Shown piece after piece: positions 49,131 through 59,066 of a DNA stretch of 64,000 bases. Within the stretch, counting starts at the first letter, position 1; every line of letters begins with the position of its first letter. The DNA comes from Acidimicrobiaceae bacterium (GTDB taxonomy: Bacteria; Actinomycetota; Acidimicrobiia; Acidimicrobiales; RAAP-2), in assembly GCA_003138895.1 (NCBI GenBank), contig PLHJ01000012.1, positions 213,483 to 277,482 on the forward strand, given 5' to 3'. The notes under the pieces were generated by a model. That model saw nothing but the letters and a program-made list of their open reading frames with translations, made no database searches and was not told the origin of the DNA. Position numbers and translations under genes: made by a program.

Positions 49131-51754
49131 CGAGACTCCAAACGAACTTCACTCACGAGCGCGTTGGCCGAAATCAACGTGCCGACAACGTTTTCACCCG
49201 TGTCACTTAGAGTCCCAAAGGCCAGCTCAATGCAGCCTCTTGGAACCTCGTCACTGGACTCAACAGTGAGATCGAAAGAGCCTCGCTCACTCGATAGTCG
49301 TGCCACGTCGCCCGTCTTTAGGCCCAGCCGGTCGAGGTCGTAAGAATGCGCCAGCACGCGTGTGGTCGCGATGAGCGCGTGCAGTGCCGGCGATCCCTGC
49401 ATGGCAATGCCTCGGTCGTAGAGACGACGAGTCACGTTCAAGAGGACAGAATACGAATCAGGCTGAGGAAGTTCGGGGGCGGGAACGCCCATCACGTCAC
49501 TCAGTCGCGCGCTGGCGAGCTGGATGCCTTCCCCTGACGCGGGCAATGAAACATCGCCGGCCCAAGGGGATAGTCCGACCTCATCGGCGGAGCGCACACC
49601 GGGATTCGCCATCGGGTCAAGCAGTGTGCGAGTAGCGATTTCATTCTCACGCCCCACCAACAACCCGTCGCTGGGAGCTTGGCGAAGGACACTCGTCGCT
49701 GGGTAGCCCGTCGACGATTCAATGGCAGACGAGGCAGCTTCAAGTGAATCAAGATCGAGACGCTCGCCCATCTCCAAAGCCAATTCGCTCGCAATCGCTA
49801 CGTCCGACCACGCGGATCCTGGCGCTACTAACTTGGCGGCCACGGCACTCACGCGACCTTCAATATTCGTCACGGTGCCAAAGCGCTCGTGCTGAACGTG
49901 GGCGGGCAGAATCACATCGGCGTAGGCGAGGCTTGCTCCACCATGACCCGTCACGGCGATGACGCGCGCTTCAGTCAATGCTTGCGTCGCGAGTGCGCGG
50001 TCACCAACGTTGCCGAGCAAGCAACCACCAAGCAACACGAGTGCCGACTGTTCACCAGAAACAATGGCCTTCAATTGTTCGATGGCACTTCGACCGCTCT
50101 TGCCGGTCGTGCGGCCCGGGCGAAGTCCGGGGGCGAGTCCCATATCGAGTGCACCAAAAACGTTGGACCGACGAAGAGCCGGTAAGAACTTGGCCTGAGG
50201 ATAACGAGTAGCAAACGTGCGGATGGCGGATTCGACAACGGCACTCGATTCGGCCAAATTGGGTCGACCAACAACAAACACAACACCTTCGCCGGTATCA
50301 CCAATGAGCTGCTTTGCCAGGTCAACTTCCTTCGAGCTAAAGCCTGCACCTTGGGGGTGCGTGTTGAGTTTCGTCAACGCCGCTTCGTCGCCGGCCAGCA
50401 CGCGCGCCACGAGGTGGGCTTCGCCCGGACGGGTCGCGAGCGCGACTTTTGAAAGTCCTCGAAGCGCACTTGTACCGGTAGCGAATTCCACAATCGACGT
50501 CGAACCCTTGACGGCTCCCTTTCGAAGTCGCAAGAAGAGAATCGGTAGTTCTTCTCGAAGATCACCTGACAGCACAACCACGGTGCACGCCGCGGCGGCT
50601 TCGTCAATAGTTGCCTTGGGAAGTGCCTGCAACAAAACAGGATCCAGCCCATCACCGTATTGAGCGTCAATGTTTTCTGTACCGACAACGCCGCGTAGGA
50701 AACGCTCCCAGGCAAATGCCCCTTCGTTCGTGAGTGCGGCGCCGCCAATTGCCCCCACGTTGTTGGTTGATTGTTCAGAAGCCAACTTCAAAATGTTCGC
50801 GGCTTCAGCGAGTGCTTCTCCCCAGCCCACGGATTCAAAAGCGCCGCCACGGCGGATCATTGGTTCGCTAATGCGAGTCGCCGCGTCCAAAATGTCGCCA
50901 GTAGCAATTTCTGATTGCACGGCCTCAATAGTGAATCGTCCCTTATCGCACAACCAACCGTGATTCACGGGCTCGGAATCAATACCGAGCACTCGTGAAA
51001 GGCGACCACCAGCCGACTGCACGGCCTCGCGACAACCGACGGCGCACGTGGTACACGTACTTTCCACTTGTTCAAGGTCCCAGGGCCGTGCGCTAAATCG
51101 GTAGGGCTTGGCGGTGAGTGCTCCCACGGGACAAATCTGTACCGTGTTGCCCGAAAAAACCGAATCGAAAGGTTCCGTGGGAAACGGGGCAACTTCAATC
51201 TCGTCACCGCGGCCTGCGAAGTCAATTTGGGGATCACCGGCAACCTCGGCGGCGAATCTCGTGCACCGTGCGCACTGGATACAGCGCTCACGGTCTAACA
51301 GCACCAACTCACCAATACCTATGGGCTTAGCGAAGTGTCGTTTTTCCTCAACAAATCGAGTCTCACCCGATCCGTGCGTCAACGTTTGATCTTGCAGAGG
51401 ACATTCGCCACCCTTGTCGCACACGGGACAGTCCAAGGGGTGATTGGCGAGGAGGAACTCGAGGACACCGTCTTGTGCCTTCTTCACTTTTTCTGATTCA
51501 GTGTTCACCACCATGCCCTCAGCCACGGCTACAAAACACGAAGGCTGCAACGTCGCTCCGCGGGGACCTTCTACTTCCACCAAGCACATGCGACAAAACG
51601 CCACGGGCTCCATACGGGGGTGATAACAAAAGCGAGGAATGTAGGTGCCAGCATTTTCGGCGGCGGTGATGATGAGTTCACCCTTTTGTGCTTCGACCGT
51701 TCGGCCATTAAGCGTCAGTGAAACCGTTGTTCGAGTTGGCGCGAGGTCAGTCAT
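49127..51754 (-). CDS. nuoG: NADH-quinone oxidoreductase subunit G
   Basis: IPRFCYHPRMEPVAFCRMCLVEVEG; CPVCDKGGECPLQDQTLTHGSGETRF; CIQCARCTRF. Start chosen at MTDLAPTRTTV (ORF track gives 51769). Confidence 0.96.
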   Translation of the reverse strand: MTDLAPTRTTVSLTLNGRTVEAQKGELIITAAENAGTYIPRFCYHPRMEPVAFCRMCLVEVEGPRGATLQPSCFVAVAEGMVVNTESEKVKKAQDGVLEFLLANHPLDCPVCDKGGECPLQDQTLTHGSGETRFVEEKRHFAKPIGIGELVLLDRERCIQCARCTRFAAEVAGDPQIDFAGRGDEIEVAPFPTEPFDSVFSGNTVQICPVGALTAKPYRFSARPWDLEQVESTCTTCAVGCREAVQSAGGRLSRVLGIDSEPVNHGWLCDKGRFTIEAVQSEIATGDILDAATRISEPMIRRGGAFESVGWGEALAEAANILKLASEQSTNNVGAIGGAALTNEGAFAWERFLRGVVGTENIDAQYGDGLDPVLLQALPKATIDEAAAACTVVVLSGDLREELPILFLRLRKGAVKGSTSIVEFATGTSALRGLSKVALATRPGEAHLVARVLAGDEAALTKLNTHPQGAGFSSKEVDLAKQLIGDTGEGVVFVVGRPNLAESSAVVESAIRTFATRYPQAKFLPALRRSNVFGALDMGLAPGLRPGRTTGKSGRSAIEQLKAIVSGEQSALVLLGGCLLGNVGDRALATQALTEARVIAVTGHGGASLAYADVILPAHVQHERFGTVTNIEGRVSAVAAKLVAPGSAWSDVAIASELALEMGERLDLDSLEAASSAIESSTGYPATSVLRQAPSDGLLVGRENEIATRTLLDPMANPGVRSADEVGLSPWAGDVSLPASGEGIQLASARLSDVMGVPAPELPQPDSYSVLLNVTRRLYDRGIAMQGSPALHALIATTRVLAHSYDLDRLGLKTGDVARLSSERGSFDLTVESSDEVPRGCIELAFGTLSDTGENVVGTLISANALVSEVRLESR

Positions 51755-53051
51755 ACGTGCATCCATCATTGTGTACGTGGGCTAGGTACTCGTCGCGAAA
51801 CATCACAACACTGGAATGAATCGAACTCGGAATAGAAGAACCCAGCACACAGATTGTTGTTTGCTGGGGTGGCCAACCAAGCCCCGGCGCGATGTTGTCG
51901 CAGAGATCCAAAAGAAGATCCAAATCCTGGGTCCTGCCTCCTCCGAATTCGAGGCGCGACATCACTCGCTCCAACCATCCAGAACCTTCACGACACGGTG
52001 TGCATTGACCACACGATTCGCGCGAGAAAAACTTCGTAATCCGCCACGCGGCCCGAACAGGACACGTCGTTTCATCAAAAACAACAATGGAACCGGATCC
52101 GAGCATTGAACCCTTTTCTCCCACTTCGTCTTGTCCCAGTGGGAGATCCAAAAGATCGGGTCCAAACCACGGGGCCGAAACGCCACCCGGTATAAACGCC
52201 TTCAATTGTTTCCCGTCAATGATGCCGTTACCTAAGCGTGGATCATAAATAAGGTCACGGAACGTGTTCTTCACCATTTCGAGCTCGAACATATTCGGGT
52301 TATTGACGCGACCCGAAAGAGCAAAGAGTCGGGTGCCTGTAGAGCGCCCCCCTCCGAGAGCGGCAAAGGCCGCGCCGCCGTTCAAAACAATCCACGGCAA
52401 ATTGGACATGGTTTCAACGTTGTTGACCACGGTGGGCGCACCGTAAAGACCAATTGCCGCGGGAAAAAACGGCGGCTTAATACGCGGAAATCCCCGCTTG
52501 CCTTCAAGAGCCTCAATAAGTGCTGTTTCTTCACCGCAGATGTAGGCACCTGCTCCGGGCTGGAGAACGATATCGATCGAGAAACCGGAACCGAAGATGT
52601 TTTTTCCAAGCGCTCCTTGGTCGTACGCGTCGTTGATGGCTTGTTGAACGTGCTCAAGTCCGAGTGCAAATTCGCCGCGCAAGAAAATGAAAACTTGTGA
52701 AACTTGCAACGCGTACGCCGCGATGGTCACACCTTCCACCAATTGGTGGGGCTCTCGCTCTACGAGGTAGTGATCCTTGAACGTCGCGGGCTCCGATTCG
52801 TCACCGTTGATGACCAAGTAACTAACAGGAGCCTTCCGAAGCATCGACCATTTGCGACCAGCCGGGAAACCAGCGCCACCGCGACCCAGCAACGACGCGG
52901 CGTCGACCTGGGCCGCCACGTCTTCGGGGTACATGGTGAGGGCCTTTTTCAGTCCCTCATAACCACCGGTCGCGAGATAGCGCTCGAGCGTGTACGAATC
53001 GACGAATTCACGACGTGACGAAACGATGGGGGTTGCATCCAGCGTTGCCAC
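51747..53051 (-). CDS. nuoF: NADH-quinone oxidoreductase subunit F
   Basis: GRGGAGFPAGRKWS; GAGAYICGEETALIEALEGKRGFPR; ESCGQCTPCREGSGW. Confidence 0.98.
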   Translation of the reverse strand: MATLDATPIVSSRREFVDSYTLERYLATGGYEGLKKALTMYPEDVAAQVDAASLLGRGGAGFPAGRKWSMLRKAPVSYLVINGDESEPATFKDHYLVEREPHQLVEGVTIAAYALQVSQVFIFLRGEFALGLEHVQQAINDAYDQGALGKNIFGSGFSIDIVLQPGAGAYICGEETALIEALEGKRGFPRIKPPFFPAAIGLYGAPTVVNNVETMSNLPWIVLNGGAAFAALGGGRSTGTRLFALSGRVNNPNMFELEMVKNTFRDLIYDPRLGNGIIDGKQLKAFIPGGVSAPWFGPDLLDLPLGQDEVGEKGSMLGSGSIVVFDETTCPVRAAWRITKFFSRESCGQCTPCREGSGWLERVMSRLEFGGGRTQDLDLLLDLCDNIAPGLGWPPQQTTICVLGSSIPSSIHSSVVMFRDEYLAHVHNDGCTYD

Positions 53052-53671
53052 TACTTGTCTTCTTTCGGCGTTCGAGCTTCGCGCGCTTCTCGGGCAGCGG
53101 CGCGCTCGGAAACTAACTCTTGTTCACTGACGCGAAGTCCCCCTGAACGTCGCACGCGAATAAGAGTGCCGTGAGGCGGGACTTCACTTTCGCGTCGCCC
53201 ACTTCGCAGATCTGTCACAAAGGCATCGAACGTTTCCGGCGTCGTTGTTCGCACGAAACGGTGATTTACCTGCACGCAAGGTGCGATGTCGCAGTCCGCT
53301 AAACACTCCGTTTCTTCGAGCGTGAATAGACCGTCGGGACTCGTGGATCCAACGGCGCAGCCAAGCGTGTTCGATGCGTGCTCCAACATTTCGAGTCCGC
53401 CCGCCAAAAGGCACGCAACGTTGGTGCAAACGCCGACAACGTATTTGCCAACGGGCTCAAGGTGGTACATGTCATAGAACGAAGCGGTACCGCGGACCTC
53501 GGCCGGCGACGTATCGGTCAATTCGGCGACCTCCGCCATTCCTTCATCGCTTAAATAACCGTCTTGTTCTTGCGCGAGGTGTAGCAACGCGAGCATGGCC
53601 GAACGTTTCTTTGGATACAGCGTCACAACTTCTTCGGCTCGTTGCCGAATATCTGATCGAAAATAACTCAA
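53051..53671 (-). CDS. nuoE: NADH-quinone oxidoreductase subunit E
   Basis: VGVCTNVACLLAGG...ECLADCDIAPCVQVNHRF [2Fe-2S] motif. Confidence 0.97.
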   Translation of the reverse strand: MSYFRSDIRQRAEEVVTLYPKKRSAMLALLHLAQEQDGYLSDEGMAEVAELTDTSPAEVRGTASFYDMYHLEPVGKYVVGVCTNVACLLAGGLEMLEHASNTLGCAVGSTSPDGLFTLEETECLADCDIAPCVQVNHRFVRTTTPETFDAFVTDLRSGRRESEVPPHGTLIRVRRSGGLRVSEQELVSERAAAREAREARTPKEDK

Positions 53672-55020
53672 CGGTCAACCTCACCAAGTACGGGGTCAAT
53701 GGTCGAAATGATAGGTACGGCGTCGGAAAGAAAGCCGCCACGCATCAACAGAGGGATGGCCTGCAAGTTCACGAAACTCGGAGCGCGCACGTGAATTCGG
53801 TAGGGCTTGGGTCCCCCGTCAGAAACGAGGTAGCAACCCAGTTCACCGCGGGGTGACTCCACCGCCGAGTACACCTCGCCCGTTGGTACGTGAAAACCTT
53901 CCGTGAAGAGTTTGAAGTGATGAATCAAGGCTTCCATTGATTCATCAATGCGAGCTCGCGGCGGCGGCGTCACTTTAGGATCTTGTGATCGGTAATCGCC
54001 ACGAGGCATTCGCTCGATGCACTGGCGAATAATGCGAATCGATTCACGTATCTCATTGAGGCGAATAGCAAAACGATCAAAGTTGTCCCCGTACGTACCA
54101 ACGATCACGTCAAACTCAACGTCGTCGTACGCGAGATACGGCATCGTTCGACGAAGGTCCCAGGGCACGCCCGTCGAACGAAGAACGGGTCCCGTGACGC
54201 CAAGAGCCAGCGCTTCTTCGGCGAGAATCGCTCCGACACCCACCATGCGGTCTCGAAAAATCGGCTGACCAGTCAGTAATTGGTCGTACTCGTACGTGCG
54301 CTCAAGAATTGTGTCGCAGATAACGAGAACGTCGTCTTCCCAGCCGTCGGGTAGGTCTGCCGCGACCCCGCCGGGACGGACGTAATTGAGGTTGAGTCGA
54401 AGGCCCGCCGTCTTTTCAAAAAACGCGAGAATTAGTTCTCGTTCACGAAGGCCGTAAATCATCATCGACGTGGAGCCGAGGTCCATGCCGTTGGTGGCCA
54501 TCCACACGAGGTGCGAAGAAATGCGATTGAGTTCGGACATCATCATGCGTATCCACGTGGCTCGAGCCGGAATTTCGATGCCGAGCAATTTCTCAACGGC
54601 CAGCGAATAATTGAGTTCGTTAATCACCGGCGAGAGATAGTCCATGCGCGTCACGTTCGTCGCGCCTTGTACGTAGCTGAGTTCCTCACCGGTTTTTTCC
54701 ATGCCCGTGTGCAAATAACCGACGACGGGCTTCACGCGCAGGACTATCTCACCGTCGAGTTCGAGCATGAGACGCAGCACTCCATGGGTTGACGGATGCG
54801 CCGGACCCATGTTGATAATCATTGTTTCGTCGTCACTGCGCTCAATGTCGATTGACGAGGGATCAAGAACGCGACCGTCGACCTCCAAAATGGCGCCGAC
54901 CTCGCGCCGAAGCTCCGTGGGTGGCGTCAGTGCTCGTCGTTTAAGTTCTTGGGCTCCTTCAGACGTTTCACCCACCAACAAATCCGGACGTTCCGTTTCG
55001 CGAATTGTTAAGTCGCTCAT
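53668..55020 (-). CDS. nuoD: NADH-quinone oxidoreductase subunit D
   Basis: NMGPAHPSTHGVLRLMLELDGE; VGYLHTGMEKTGEELSYVQG; SPRGELGCYLVSDGGPKPYRIHVRAPSF. Confidence 0.98.
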   Translation of the reverse strand: MSDLTIRETERPDLLVGETSEGAQELKRRALTPPTELRREVGAILEVDGRVLDPSSIDIERSDDETMIINMGPAHPSTHGVLRLMLELDGEIVLRVKPVVGYLHTGMEKTGEELSYVQGATNVTRMDYLSPVINELNYSLAVEKLLGIEIPARATWIRMMMSELNRISSHLVWMATNGMDLGSTSMMIYGLRERELILAFFEKTAGLRLNLNYVRPGGVAADLPDGWEDDVLVICDTILERTYEYDQLLTGQPIFRDRMVGVGAILAEEALALGVTGPVLRSTGVPWDLRRTMPYLAYDDVEFDVIVGTYGDNFDRFAIRLNEIRESIRIIRQCIERMPRGDYRSQDPKVTPPPRARIDESMEALIHHFKLFTEGFHVPTGEVYSAVESPRGELGCYLVSDGGPKPYRIHVRAPSFVNLQAIPLLMRGGFLSDAVPIISTIDPVLGEVDR

Positions 55021-55511
55021 CGTGGGCCCGGCGCTTCTTTAAATTGCACGGGGACTCGACCAACGCCGTAGTCCTTTCGAAGAGGGTGACCTTCCCAGTC
55101 CTCGGGCATCAAAATCCGTGTGAGATCAGGGTGTCCCGTAAACAAAATTCCAAAGAGGTCAAAAACCTCTCGCTCCAAGGCTTCCGTACCCGGATAGATG
55201 CTGAACAACGAATCAACTTCAGGGTGCTGGTCGTCAGCTTGCACGCGTATGCGAACTCGCTCTCGCTTGGAGAGACTGAGCAGATTCACCACGACTTCAA
55301 ATCGTTCGGGCTTTACGCCCTCGGGCAATACCCGTCCTGGGTGCGTCAAGTAATCAACCGCGCAAAGGTCGGCGCACAACTCAAAACCATCGTCGCGAAA
55401 CGAACGCACCAAGTCGAGGTACTGCGCGCGCTCGGGAAAACAGGCCAAGTCCGCATTAAGTCCGGCCTCGGTCAACACGCCAGTCGGAGCACCTGGAGGC
55501 AATTGCGTCAT
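55017..55511 (-). CDS. nuoC: NADH-quinone oxidoreductase subunit C
   Basis: [38 protein letters not shown]. Confidence 0.97.
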   Translation of the reverse strand: MTQLPPGAPTGVLTEAGLNADLACFPERAQYLDLVRSFRDDGFELCADLCAVDYLTHPGRVLPEGVKPERFEVVVNLLSLSKRERVRIRVQADDQHPEVDSLFSIYPGTEALEREVFDLFGILFTGHPDLTRILMPEDWEGHPLRKDYGVGRVPVQFKEAPGPR

Positions 55512-56071
55512 TTAGGTGTTCCGAGTCGGACCGATACGGGCACTTCGGGTGTCCAGGGGCTTTGCGCGTTGTCGTCGTTAATGCGTAGTCCCGCACCGCG
55601 ACGCTTGGTGAGTTCTCCGGTACGAATCTGTTCGTGCAACGTCAAGATTGAGTGCATCAATGTTTCTGGGCTCGGAGGACAACCCGGCGCGTACACGTCG
55701 ACCGGCACGATCTGATCAACACCTTGCACAATTGCGTAGTTGTTGAACATGCCGCCACTTGAGGCACATACGCCCATGGAGATGACCCACTTGGGCTCCA
55801 TCATCTGGTCGTAAACCTGACGAAGAACCGGCGCCATCTTTTGTGAAACGCGGCCGGCCACAATCATGAGATCGGCCTGACGAGGTGAGTTACGAAACAC
55901 TTCCATGCCGTAACGCGCGAGGTCAAAGTCCGCGCCGCCCGCCGCCATCATTTCAATCGCGCAGCACGCCAGACCAAACGAGGCCGGCCACACCGATGCC
56001 CGTCGTGCCCATTTGACGAGATCCTCGAGACGACCAGTAAGAAAGTTGTGCTGGAGGTCTTCGAGTGCCAC
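55508..56071 (-). CDS. nuoB: NADH-quinone oxidoreductase subunit B
   Basis: [59 protein letters not shown] start at 56071; upstream ORF extension overlaps nuoA. Confidence 0.96.
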   Translation of the reverse strand: MALEDLQHNFLTGRLEDLVKWARRASVWPASFGLACCAIEMMAAGGADFDLARYGMEVFRNSPRQADLMIVAGRVSQKMAPVLRQVYDQMMEPKWVISMGVCASSGGMFNNYAIVQGVDQIVPVDVYAPGCPPSPETLMHSILTLHEQIRTGELTKRRGAGLRINDDNAQSPWTPEVPVSVRLGTPK

Positions 56072-56073
56072 GA

Positions 56074-56517
56074 CTACGCAGCCTTCTCTTTGTCGCCCGT
56101 AATTCGCGTAATGGTTGAGTTCGTCGTGCGTTCGGGTACACCCTTGGTGAGCCGCTTGACGGGTCCCCACGAAAGGGCGCCTTCGGAAACGAGGAACAAC
56201 AGAGCTGCAAAAACTACGACGGAAAATGTCAGGACTTCCACGAGTCCAAAGACGCCTAGTTGGTGAAACACCACGGCGAAGGGGTACATGAAAACGATTT
56301 CGATGTCGAAGATGACAAAAATCATGGCCACCAGGTAAAAGCGGACTGGAAACCGCAATGGTGGCTCTTCTTCGGGGACAATTCCGCACTCGTAGGGCGC
56401 TAATTTCGCGTCCGATGGTCGCTTTCTTGGCGCCAGCAAAGCCGACGCCACGAACGACCCCGAAGCAAACAACGCTCCAACAATGAGGAGTCCCAGTATG
56501 GGGAGGTACTGGTCCAC
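56074..56517 (-). CDS. nuoA: NADH-quinone oxidoreductase subunit A
   Basis: [49 protein letters not shown] start at 56517 ([11 protein letters not shown]). Confidence 0.95.
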   Translation of the reverse strand: MDQYLPILGLLIVGALFASGSFVASALLAPRKRPSDAKLAPYECGIVPEEEPPLRFPVRFYLVAMIFVIFDIEIVFMYPFAVVFHQLGVFGLVEVLTFSVVVFAALLFLVSEGALSWGPVKRLTKGVPERTTNSTITRITGDKEKAA

Positions 56518-56587
56518 TCCGTAAGTTCTATCAGAGATTTTCGACCAGTTTTTAATTGACGCCACCTCTCGCCAGTCCACCTAGGGT

Positions 56588-57910
56588 GTGCTCGTGGCAA
56601 AATCGAAAATTTTTGACGTCGTCATTGTCGGGGGCGGTCCGAGCGGATCGAGCGCCGCGTATTGGCTCGCCAAAGCCGGCTGGTCCGTCTGTCTCGTCGA
56701 GAAAAAGACCTTCCCAAGGGAGAAGACTTGTGGGGATGGGCTCACACCGCGGTCAGTCCACCAACTCCAAGAGATGGGCCTCACCTCGGTGCTCGCCGCG
56801 AAAGGGCACCGGTACAGCGGTCTTCGAGCCTTCGGGTTTGGTGCCTCACTGGAGCTTCACTGGCCCGAGCACCCCGTTTTTCCCAATTACGGCTACACAA
56901 TTACGCGTTTCAACCTTGACGAACTGGTGGCTCAAAATGCCGCCGACAACGGAGCAGTGGTTCTCACGGGCCTCGAGGCCCTCGATCTTTTGGAGCCAAC
57001 AACGCCGCACGACGGTGCCCTTCGAGGTGCTTCGGGAATACTGGCCAAAGAAAAATCCACTGGCGAGATTCGCGAGATTCGAGGTCGTTACTTGATTGTC
57101 GCCGACGGGCAAAATTCTCGAATTGGTCGTGAACTAGGTGCGACTCGACGTCGCGACTGGCCAATGGGCATGGCACTTCGTGGCTATTACACGAGTAATC
57201 GTCACGACGAACCCTGGATTGACTCACACCTCGACATTCGTGACTCGAACGGCGCCGTTGTGCCGGGCTACGGATGGATTTTCCCTTTGGGCGATGGTCG
57301 AGTGAACGTCGGCGTTGGCCTCCTCTCCACGGGTGGTGCCTGGAAGGGCGTTAATACGACCAAATTGCAGGAATATTTCGTCGCCCAAACTGCCGACGCG
57401 TGGGGACTCAACGACGAAAGTTGTTGTGGACCCGCCACGGGCGGACGCCTGCCTATGGGACTTTCGGTTGGTCCGCACGTCGGACCAAATTCCATCACGA
57501 TTGGTGACGCCGCGGGCACCGTGAATCCCTTTAATGGTGAAGGGATTGCCTACGGTTACGAAACCGGGCGCTTCGCCGCGAGTGTCATTGGTGAAGCCTT
57601 GCTCGAGAATGATCCAAAAATCTTGCACCACTACGAGGAGCAACTCGAACTCGCCTACGGCGACTACTACAAAGTTGCTCGCGCCTTCGTTCGATTAATT
57701 TCAGAACCGAAAATTCTCGCCGCGTGCGTGGGGCTGGGAATGCGCGTTGAGCCACTCATGCGTGAACTGTTGAACATCATGGCAAATCTCATGCAGAACG
57801 ACCGTCAAGGACCTTCCGAGATTGGCTACCGCGCACTCGTTCGCCTCGCGGACGTCATTCCCGACCGCGCGTTTGACCTGTTGCTGGGTAACGAAAAGGT
57901 ATCGGCCTAA
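56588..57910 (+). CDS. geranylgeranyl/menaquinone reductase-family FAD-dependent oxidoreductase
   Basis: FDVVIVGGGPSGSSAAYWLAKAGWSVCLVEKKTFPREKTCGDGLTPR; GDAAGTVNPFNGEGIAYGYETG. Confidence 0.9.
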   Translation: MLVAKSKIFDVVIVGGGPSGSSAAYWLAKAGWSVCLVEKKTFPREKTCGDGLTPRSVHQLQEMGLTSVLAAKGHRYSGLRAFGFGASLELHWPEHPVFPNYGYTITRFNLDELVAQNAADNGAVVLTGLEALDLLEPTTPHDGALRGASGILAKEKSTGEIREIRGRYLIVADGQNSRIGRELGATRRRDWPMGMALRGYYTSNRHDEPWIDSHLDIRDSNGAVVPGYGWIFPLGDGRVNVGVGLLSTGGAWKGVNTTKLQEYFVAQTADAWGLNDESCCGPATGGRLPMGLSVGPHVGPNSITIGDAAGTVNPFNGEGIAYGYETGRFAASVIGEALLENDPKILHHYEEQLELAYGDYYKVARAFVRLISEPKILAACVGLGMRVEPLMRELLNIMANLMQNDRQGPSEIGYRALVRLADVIPDRAFDLLLGNEKVSA

Positions 57911-57953
57911 CCAACAAAATGCGTGTCGAAGCGAGCTCGTATTGCCTCGTTGT

Positions 57954-59066
57954 CTAAACGGCTCGAACCGATCCGCTAGAGGTCATGCGTGCTAAGACCG
58001 TGTTCACCACGCCGTCTAGGAATGCTTCGGACTTTGGCCATTGCACGACAATCGCCAACAACGTCTCTTCCACGTGTCCCGCAGAAGCTTGCACCGCAAC
58101 GAGATGCAATGGTGACGAATTAACTGACAAGGTCAACGTTGCCACGGCCGCCCTTCGAAAACCTTTCGCGAACGTAACGGGCACCCACGGCGTCGTGTCC
58201 ACTCTTTTATCCACATTGGAGGGCTTGAACGATGCGTACAGTTCATCGGCGAGGTTCGCCGTGAAACACGACGCGTACTTTGGATTCTCAAATTCCTTGG
58301 TGTCTTTTTTCACCATGGTCGTCGTCGCGTAGTACTGCGTCGTCGAAACTACTTCGACGCCACCGAAATCTGTCGATCCATACACCGGCGACGACACCTG
58401 GTAATCCGGCGCTTGTCCTGCGCTGCCGTAAGCACGATCCTTGGCGTACGGGATGCCAATGCAGGATTCAAATTCAGCAACCACTTTTTTGAAAAGCTTT
58501 GTCGCCGTGGTCGGAGGTTGTGAAGTGGTCGTCGTTGACGTTAAAACTACGTTGCTTGGCGCCACTAAGTTCGAAAGCACCGCGGCCGACTGGGCGCTGT
58601 AGCCCGCAGGGAAATCTTTCAGCGTCAAATTGATTGCGCGCACCGTCGCGAGTTCTGACGATGGTGCCGACGACGACGTATTGACAATGGATCCAATAAG
58701 TCCACCGAGTGACGCAAGAAGAACGGCCAACACCAATAACACAGCACCAATGCGGCGGCGGGACCGCACACGTCGACCGCCGTGAGCGGCGACGAAGGCG
58801 TCAAGATCGTCAATCTGCAACACGTTCGAAGCCGTCCAACGGTACGTGACGGCACCAATCGTGGCACTTAGGACCGTGCGACGTCGCTGCGTGCGCAGTT
58901 CTAACTGGCGCACTTCGTCCCACGGCGTCTGCCAGGCCACGTTGGGCTCACCGGCAAGTTGTGTCAAGTGCGCGTCGTCGAGCAGCAGCGTCACGGGCGA
59001 CGTAGGCGCGTGCGGGGCAAAACTCGGCTGCACCTTCCATCCCTCAATGCGAAGTGCGTCACTCAT
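57954..59066 (-). CDS. uncharacterised single-TM protein with extracytoplasmic domain
   Basis: TM segment IGAVLLVLAVLLASLGGLIGSIV; Thr/Ser-rich linker TSTTTTSQPPTTATK; no family recognised. Confidence 0.65.
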   Translation of the reverse strand: MSDALRIEGWKVQPSFAPHAPTSPVTLLLDDAHLTQLAGEPNVAWQTPWDEVRQLELRTQRRRTVLSATIGAVTYRWTASNVLQIDDLDAFVAAHGGRRVRSRRRIGAVLLVLAVLLASLGGLIGSIVNTSSSAPSSELATVRAINLTLKDFPAGYSAQSAAVLSNLVAPSNVVLTSTTTTSQPPTTATKLFKKVVAEFESCIGIPYAKDRAYGSAGQAPDYQVSSPVYGSTDFGGVEVVSTTQYYATTTMVKKDTKEFENPKYASCFTANLADELYASFKPSNVDKRVDTTPWVPVTFAKGFRRAAVATLTLSVNSSPLHLVAVQASAGHVEETLLAIVVQWPKSEAFLDGVVNTVLARMTSSGSVRAV

